DNA from: Grifola frondosa
Taxonomy: Eukaryota > Basidiomycota > Agaricomycetes > Polyporales > Grifolaceae
Direction of reading: 5' to 3'
NCBI GenBank assembly: GCA_001683735.1
Contig: LUGG01000015.1
Coordinates: 124,001 to 188,000, forward strand
Length of the DNA: 64,000 nucleotides
The notes below the pieces were generated by a model that made no database searches, was not told where the DNA came from, and saw nothing but the letters and a program-made list of their open reading frames with translations. Shown piece by piece: positions 57,195-64,000 of this stretch; within the stretch, counting starts at the first letter, position 1; every line of letters starts with the position of its first letter. Both the position numbers and the translations under genes were made by a program.

Positions 57195-58791
57195 ATGCAT
57201 CGTTGTTTGTTGATCACCGAGATACTCCTTGAGATAATTGAACAGGCGTATGGCAATTACGATCCAACTTTTTCCAGCGTGTCATCGGTGGCTTCGCTCG
57301 CGCGGACGTGTCACACTTTCCTTGAGCCATCTCTAGATCGATTGTGGCGCGTACAGGCGAGCAATGTTCCTCTCGTCAAGACTCTGCCCGCAGACGCATG
57401 GCAGGAGAACGAGGTAGGCGTGATTCTCGGAGAATTAGTGCTGGTATGTGTATGTGTCCTTTCCAATCATCCGTATCTTGGGCACGTTGGTCATGGTTTA
57501 GCAGTGCTTGACTCGAGAGTTGCGTCGCGAAGATTTCGCAAGATTCAATACATATGCGGCCCGCATCAGAGCCTTCGACGTCCGTGCTGATGTCGCTCGC
57601 AATTGCCAACCCCGGAGCAACGTACTCGATAGCGACACATGTCGTTACCTGGCTCGCTGGTCCGACACGTTGACATCCCAGCTCCATGTCTACTCGCTTC
57701 ATTGGAGACTTCCCAGGCGTGGCGGAGTGGAATTTGCACGGCTATTCTTGGGACCATCATTAAAGAAACTCAGGCTCGATTTCCTCAGTCAGGATGAGAA
57801 CGAAGCTCAGCTCAATGCGTTCTTCACCCAAATGAGACAATCGTGTCGCGCACTTATCCATCTCTCAGTGTCGTTTTACGACGTCGATTGTCCTGCGACA
57901 CTCCCGTCAGCAATATCTACTCTTCTACTGGAATCAGCAATCCTGCGGACTGTTTGTCTTAATGTTCCTTTGTCGGATGATGACATTGTTCATCTGGCAT
58001 CTATCCCTACACTGACGGAAGCACAATTCCGACTCAATTCCAACTGCTCTCTCTTTGGCGTCCCGCTTCGCTCTCCGTTTCCTGCCTTGCGGTGCCTCAC
58101 ACTGCACATATCTTCGATCAATGTATGTGGCACTCTGCTTCAAGCTATGAACTTTTGTCAATTGCAAGAGTTGCACCTTACCTGCGAGCATCTTGCATCC
58201 GGTCGTCTGCTGGGGCAATTTCTCTCCGTCTTACATGGGTGCTGCTCGCATTCGTCCCTAACGACCTTCGAGCTAGAGATTTCCGATCCCGATGTTGATC
58301 CAATTCAATTCGAAGACGCCAGCATTCTTACTCCTCTCCTGGCATTTTCTGGTATGCGAGTCGTTTCCTTCGACGCCAACTTCACTTTCCTCTTCGACAA
58401 CACCTCCTTACGGGAAGTTTCCTCACATTGGCCCTTACTGGAGGCTTTCGATTTCTTATCTCCCTTGGACAAAAGACCAGAGGCGACATTTGCCGGACTG
58501 TATCGTTTTGTCAATAGCTGTCCCAAGCTGACATCTTTCGCACTGGCCATCAATACAGCTCATGAAGACCTGGACGACTCAGACATGACTATATCTCGTT
58601 CACAGATTAACGTTATCCATCTTAGCGGTTCTACCACCGATGGCGATCCCTTGATTGTCGCAAAGTCACTACTTCGGATATGTCCAAAGCTACAGCACAT
58701 CTATACACGAGAGTGGGGTATAGTCTATTGGGATGATGTAGAAGCAAACGTGCGCCTTTTGACCACTGGCGCTTTGATGTTGATAGAGTAG
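57195..58791 (+). CDS. F-box/LRR-like protein
   Basis: Exons 57195-57413 and 57505-58791, intron 57414-57504; 501 aa without a break. The N-terminus (LLITEILLEIIEQAYGNYD, SLARTCHTFLEPSLDRLWRV) is the degenerate F-box seen in many agaricomycete proteins. After the intron comes CLTRELRREDFARFNTYAAR and then LRR-like strands (LGPSLKKLRLDFLS, SCRALIHLSVSFYD, FPALRCLTLHISS, CQLQELHLTCEHLAS, SCPKLTSFALAIN, ICPKLQHIYTREWG). Probably an SCF ubiquitin-ligase substrate receptor (family knowledge). It differs from the F-box gene at 39413, so it is not a recent duplicate. Confidence 0.78.
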
Positions 58792-60253
58792 TCAGAATGT
58801 TGTCGTTCTGACTTCGTACGTTCAAAATACCCTAATTTGACATACATGCATCGCTGATATATTTCCTTCTGTCTCAGCGGACTTGGAGAGAGCCAAATTT
58901 TGGACATCAGCATCAACGTGTAGGTCCCGAGTCCGCGTGTACCATTGATTCCCGCTGACGATTTCCCCGTTCCCGTCATATCTCAATTACCGCGAAGCGT
59001 TCTAGACGATAAGACAGGGAACGAATACAAAAGACTCGACTGTCGTTTGTAGATATGACAAGCATGTGAAGCAGAGTACGAATAAAACATACAATTGCAA
59101 ATGAACGGGCACTTTCTCATACCACAGCTCTTCCTAATCGGACGTACGCTCTTCCCGTTGTGGTAATTTACTATAGTCTTCTCCGATATTGCGACGCCTG
59201 TCAAGGGGAACCAACACATGTGATTCAATCTCTCACATATATATAAAGTAGATGTTGCTTTGAATCCAGCTGTAGTCTTCTTTCCACCCCCATCTCGTCA
59301 CTTCCCTGAAGGTTGGAGCCCGTAGGTGCATCTCCCACATCTCTCGATGAGCTCGTCGATGTTCATCCATTTTCTGGACGATGTGGGGACGCTCCAGATG
59401 GAGGCAGCGAGATGCTACTGATGGGACTCACAAGTTCTTCTATTGAGGCCCGTTTAACATAGCCTACGGTATTCCTGCATTATATGTGAGTGTGCTTCCG
59501 ATATCCTTTTACCCGGTTCATCGCTCATCGTAATGACAGGTACTGAATAGGGTCGGTCCGAAATGTCTTTCCAACGTCAACTGCAGGTAGGAAGCATGCG
59601 GTTTAAGTAATAAGGTGACGACATGTTTTAATTTACGTCTTCTGGAGGTGAGTTCTTGTTAATTGTTACTACCGATCTTCCTCACTTTTGTACCCCAGTT
59701 TTGTCGAACCACACCTTATCCTCGAGTTGTGAAATTGTTCCCGATTACCCGACCGCAAAGTCGGTCACTCATCACACGGCTTGATAACTGAAATTTGTCA
59801 CCGACGGGCTATCGTGCTCTCTCGCATAGTCGTCATACATTTTCGACAACGATTGAATCTCTGTTCTTAAACACCTGCCATTTGCGAATGAGGGGTACTA
59901 TCGATGAAGATGAAACATGAATACTAATTACGCAGTACGTAATTCAATCGTTTTAACTTTAACCGGTTGCCGAGATAACCATTTCGGGGTACTTATCTCG
60001 AATTCCCGGTTTCGCGCGTTCGACACGTATAAAAACCCTTGCGAGTTCGCAGTCTTTCTCCAAACCCCCGTTCTCCCATTTCTTCTCCCCGTACCTTCTC
60101 TCCATATAAAGCACTCTCCCGTGCATGTTCTCTAACCAACTAGGGAGCTGTCACAACCCCCATAGAGGTTCTAAGCACACCTGCGGCGACGCGTTATATC
60201 ACCATTGATTTCCCTCTTGCCTACCTGTCGGTTAACTCATCCTCTTATCCAAT
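58792..60253. other. Intergenic, INO1 upstream region
   Basis: No gene supported. The right end is the INO1 promoter and 5' UTR, with two TATA-like elements (see 60028 and the sequence near 60103-60109). Pyrimidine-rich CTCC/TCTCC stretches at 60060-60100 resemble fungal core-promoter CT boxes. Confidence 0.45.
60028..60035 (+). promoter_or_regulatory. TATA-like element upstream of INO1
   Basis: TATAAAAA about 225 bp before the INO1 start codon, followed by a CT-rich stretch. A second weaker TATAAAG lies at about 60104. Either could place the transcription start in the CT-rich region. Confidence 0.45.
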
Positions 60254-62105
60254 ATGGCCCCATACGCCAACAGTTCTGGGTTGAACACCCCGAGTCTGAG
60301 CTAGAGTCTGTTCTTCCCATTCACCCTACGGCGGTTCGTCGTCCCAGTCCCATCGTGGTGCAGTCCGAGCACACCGCGTACACCGACGACTACATCACCG
60401 CCAAGTTCACCAACCGCGGCGCCGACGTCGTCGTCTCCGATGGCCAGTACATCGTGAAGCCCACCGTCAACCCATACGAGTTCCAGACAACTAGGAAGGT
60501 CTCCAAGACCGGGTATGTAAAGTCTCCTCTCGTAGTCCAAGTTGGTCGCGTTCGCTAATCTGATTTTACCCACTCGCGCAGACTGATGATGATTGGCTGG
60601 GGCGGAAACAATGGCACCACGCTGTCCGCGACCGTCCTCGCCAACCGTCACAACATCGTCTGGCACACTAAAGCCGGCGTCCAGCAGCCCAACTACATCG
60701 GTTCCCTGCTGCGTGCGTCCACCGTGCGTCTCGGCACAGACACAACCACGACCAAGGATGTCTACGTGCCCATCTCTGACGTCCTCCCGATGGTGCACCC
60801 CAACGATCTCGTACTGGGGGGATGGGACATCTCGGGTTTCTCGATGGACCAGGCGATGAAGCGCGCGCAGGTTCTCGACTGGGACCTGCAGCGTCAGGTC
60901 GCCCCGCATATGGCCGCGCTTGGCAAGCCGTTGCCGTCGATCTACTACCCGGACTTTATCGCCGCCAACCAGGAGGCGCGGGCGGACAACGTCGTGCCCG
61001 GCACGGACAAGCAGGCGCACCTGGAGCACATCCGGGAAGATATTCGCCGCTTCAAGACAGAGCACGGGCTGGACCGCGTGATCGTGTTCTGGACGGCGAA
61101 CACGGAGCGTTACAGTGACATCATCCCCGGGGTGAACGACACGGCGGACCACCTGCTGGCGGCGATCAAGGCGTCGCACTCGGAGGTGTCGCCTTCGACG
61201 TTGTTCGCGGTCGCGGCGATTCTAGAGGGCGAGCCGTTCGTGAATGGCGCGCCGCAGAACACGTTCGTCCCCGGTCTGATCGAGCTTGCGGAGCGCAAGA
61301 AGTCGTTCATCGGGGGTGACGACTTGAAGTCCGGTCAGACGAAGCTCAAGTCGGTGCTGGCGGAGTTCCTAGTGAACGCGGGAATCAAGCCACTGTCGAT
61401 CGCGTCATACAACCACCTCGGGAACAACGACGGGCACAACCTGTCGGCGGAGCGGCAGTTCAAGAGCAAGGAGATCAGCAAGAGCAGCGTGGTGGACGAC
61501 ATGGTGGGGGCGAACGCACTGCTGTACAAGCCCGGGCAACTAGATGCAGCCAAGGGGACGAAGGCGGCGAAGGGTGAGCACCCGGACCACGTCGTGGTGA
61601 TCAAGTATGTGCCGGCGGTGGGAGACTCGAAGCGGGCGATCGACGAGTACTACTCCGAGATCTTCTGTGGCGGGCGTTCGACCATCAACATCTTCAACGA
61701 GTGCGAGGTACGTGTGGTGTCATCATCGGGGCATGTCTATTGTTGCTGAACGTTGCGGCTCATCTTTGCAGGACTCGCTGCTCGCGACGCCGCTCATCCT
61801 GGATCTGACGATCCTGACGGAGCTGCTGACTCGCGTCAAGTACCGCAGCGTTTCGGAAGGCACGGAGACCAAGTTTGCGCCTCTGTACCCGGTGCTCTCG
61901 CTGCTGTCGTACATGCTCAAGGCGCCGCTCGTCAAGCCTGGTACGTCTTCACGTATTCTATCAAGTGACGAAGCTAACACTTTGCATAGGCACTGACGTC
62001 GTCAACAGCCTCAACCGCCAACGCAACGCGCTGGAGGCATTCCTGAAGGCGTGCATTGGGCTGGAGGGCAGCAGCGACCTGTTGCTCGAGACGAGAATCT
62101 GGTAG
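60254..62105 (+). CDS. INO1: myo-Inositol-1-phosphate synthase
   Basis: Converts glucose-6-phosphate to inositol-3-phosphate with NAD, the first step of inositol synthesis, in the cytosol. Exons 60254-60512, 60582-61707, 61772-61940 and 61990-62105; about 556 aa, the family's usual size. Start ATG 60254 ([14 protein letters not shown]) is chosen because the open frame upstream has no ATG. Conserved parts: [50 protein letters not shown] (NAD-binding loop), [66 protein letters not shown] and the [19 protein letters not shown] active-site segment. One base is missing near 60296-60302 between the ATG and the conserved part; adding it makes the length fit. Likely a consensus error. Confidence 0.95.
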
Positions 62106-62513
62106 ATGTCGCGGGGATAGAGTTATATACCCGGTGCGCTGGTTTTCAACAAACCTTTGCCCATTAAAGCGTAGAACGGACCATTCATCTGGTCAGATTG
62201 TCTTGGTTCGCGTACGCCGAATGTGCTTGAATGCTTCATAATCTTGCTGTGCAAATGTGGCTATTGAGGACCGTGCGTCGCAACTGCGGCGGTGTGATGG
62301 CAATTTTGGAAGGCCAGTTCTGTTATGCTGGCTCGCGTGCGTCTTCTTGGGGACGTGTCTTATCTGAATTACACCAGCATGATCGGATGCCCTCATGGAA
62401 GTGAATGGTTACTTTCTTTTGGGTATAGTGCTGCGCGACACCGAATCACGAGTCAGGGGACTGAAGAGATTGAAAGCAGTGGTGATCATAACGTGTGTGG
62501 ATATCTTATCATC
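62106..62513. other. Intergenic
   Basis: Short gap between INO1 and the methyltransferase; an open extension of the methyltransferase frame upstream of 62514 is probably 5' UTR. Confidence 0.4.
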
Positions 62514-63435
62514 ATGTCCGAGTTGACTATCGACAAGCCGGAAAGCATTGCAGAGATCTACCCACACGAGCCCGAACACCTGCACGTCGTAGTCGGACAG
62601 ATCGAAGAACGCGTGCAACTCATTAAGGCGTGGAGTATTCAACCTGGGGAGCGAGTTCTTGAAATCGGATGTGGTCAGGGAGACTGCACGGCGGCCTTGG
62701 CTGTGGCGGTTGGCGAGAAGGGATCTGTCACTGCTGTGGATCCGGCGAGTCTTGATTACGGTAGGTTCCATTTCGCTATCTAAACGAGTGCTGACCTTGC
62801 GCTCTTGATGCCCAGGGTCGCCTTACACTCTTGGAGAGGCCCAAGCGCATCTCCGCGCTTCGCCTGTGGGCTCACGCATCACCTTTGTGCAGGCAGACCC
62901 GGTGGCTTTCCTCGGAAGCACGACGGAGACTTACACGACGGCGGTCCTCGCGCACTGCACGTGGTACTTCGCGTCGCCCGCCGTCCTGTCCGAAATTCTA
63001 TCCGCGCTGGCACTCCGCGTCGAGCGCATCTGCATCGCGGAGTGGGCGCTGAGCGCGTCCGACGCCCGGTCCGTGCCCCATGTGCTCGCAACGTTCGCAC
63101 AGGTGTCTCTCGAGTGTCGCAAGAGCGAGACTAAGAGCAACATACGCACGGTGCTGTCTCCCGCTGCGATGCGCGCAGCTGCGGCCGCGTCGAGGCTTAC
63201 GTTGCAGAAAGAAGAAACGGTCGTTCCGGGGGATGGCATGTTGGACGCACAGTGGGAAGTAGGGTTGGTGCTGTCGCAGGGTTGGGCGAAGGAGGTTGAG
63301 CGGTTCGTGGAGAGTGCACGCGAGAAGGCGGTCGTGTTCGCTGCGAGAGACGCGGTGCGTGCAGCTGTGGACCTGTTGAAAGGGGAGAAGGTCCGCGCGA
63401 TGGATGTGTGGGTTGCTACGTTCGCCAAGGAGTAG
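62514..63435 (+). CDS. Class-I SAM-dependent methyltransferase
   Basis: Exons 62514-62760 and 62816-63435, intron 62761-62815; 288 aa, frame intact. N-terminal MSELTIDKPESIAEIYPHEP, then motif I VLEIGCGQGDCTAALA (the SAM-binding GxGxG loop), TAVDPASLDYGSPYTLGEAQ, RITFVQADPVAF, AVLAHCTWYFASP, and a second half made of helices (TLQKEETVVPGDGMLDAQWE, ESAREKAVVFAARDAVRAA). The layout fits small-molecule or orphan fungal methyltransferases; the substrate cannot be told. It lies 0.4 kb downstream of INO1 on the same strand, with no sign of functional coupling. Confidence 0.82.
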
Positions 63436-64000
63436 CACAAATATTTGTCCGGTGGATCCATTATGGAAAATGACAGGCCACATCTAAAGATTGTTCAAGC
63501 AAGTACCCTTCAGAGTACTTCTGCTGTGGAGAATGTCCAGCCGAGCACAAATCACTCGCAATCGGGTAGAACATTCAAAGAGAATATATAATCGGATGAT
63601 GCAGTACATCACATTAACACTCGGAGCATGAGAAGCAACACTGGGATCTGAAAGCAATGCGGACTCGACACTTCGTGGACAGGCTACTCTTAGAAGGACT
63701 TTCTAATTGCAGTGGGTGAGCGTTCTCCGGAGAAATGCGTGAATAAACTCCAGACTTACATGGGTATCCAGGCCACAGGCCTCAAGTTCGAAGCGCACGC
63801 AAATCGCGCACTCTCTGTTCTACTTCCTCCCAAAAAGGCAGAATCACGTCATAGCCAATAGGATTGCCATTCGAATCCATGTGACGAATGTTTTGTAAGT
63901 TGGGGAACCATGCTGAACAATGATCTGGCTATCATCAAGGAGTCGCCGTAAAACAGGGAGGAGTTAAGATCGATCGTAGTAACTCGCTCGTTACTCGACG
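63436..64000. other. Right-end intergenic
   Basis: No coding frame of substance before the window ends. It may contain the 3' end of a neighbouring gene on the minus strand, but nothing can be supported. Confidence 0.35.

Noticed and set aside
60301..61179. 292-codon minus-strand open frame
   Set aside because: Exactly antisense to INO1 exons 1-2; GC-rich third positions keep the opposite strand open.

Overview
The window reads as nuclear DNA of a filamentous basidiomycete, most likely an Agaricomycete (inference). The support is dense genes cut by 43-100 bp GT-AG introns, frequent F-box and BTB/POZ genes, a fungal DUF7330-like membrane family, and fungal wall and pectin hydrolases (GH71, GH28). 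I see no virus, CRISPR array, rRNA, tRNA or recognisable transposase.

Layout. 1-844: 3' end of an ArsB/NhaD-type permease. 917-6591(-): SWR1 chromatin remodeller, about 1,690 codons over ten exons. 8.0-9.6 kb: two short acidic genes of one small family, with a third inverted copy at 25.1-25.9 kb. 11.1-16.4 kb: three unrecognised proteins (a Ser/Asp-rich one, a coiled-coil/Ser-rich one, and a small membrane/coiled-coil one). 18.6-29.5 kb: three BTB/POZ genes, two from a segmental duplication. 29.7-30.7(-): bacterial-type PARG. 31.3-32.8(-) and 42.7-44.4(+): two DUF7330-like membrane proteins, facing opposite ways. 33.5-35.3(-): a complete nine-exon GH28 polygalacturonase. 36.2-37.1: a two-segment membrane protein. 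37.2-41.1: an F-box remnant and an F-box/LRR gene. 41.5-50 kb: a housekeeping block of LSM4, DPH5, cytosolic AsnRS and ERV2-type sulfhydryl oxidase. 50.0-51.9(-): GH71 alpha-1,3-glucanase. 52.2-55.5: a 1,877-bp tandem duplication of an intronless gene with class-I aminoacyl-tRNA-synthetase-like motifs. 56.0-58.8: ASCH/PUA-like protein and a second F-box/LRR-like gene. 60.25-62.1: INO1 (myo-inositol-phosphate synthase). 62.5-63.4: a class-I SAM methyltransferase.

The genes do not form one pathway; the block looks like ordinary fungal gene order with lineage-specific duplications between conserved genes. Two points stand out. First, the intronless, tandemly duplicated synthetase-like gene is the best candidate for unknown biology. 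Second, single-base frame breaks occur in genes that should be intact (SWR1, AsnRS, INO1, ERV2, F-box/LRR), many in short homopolymers. Exon lengths return to multiples of three once these are allowed for, so I read most of them as consensus sequence errors and not as gene death. Coordinates given for such genes are spans across the breaks.
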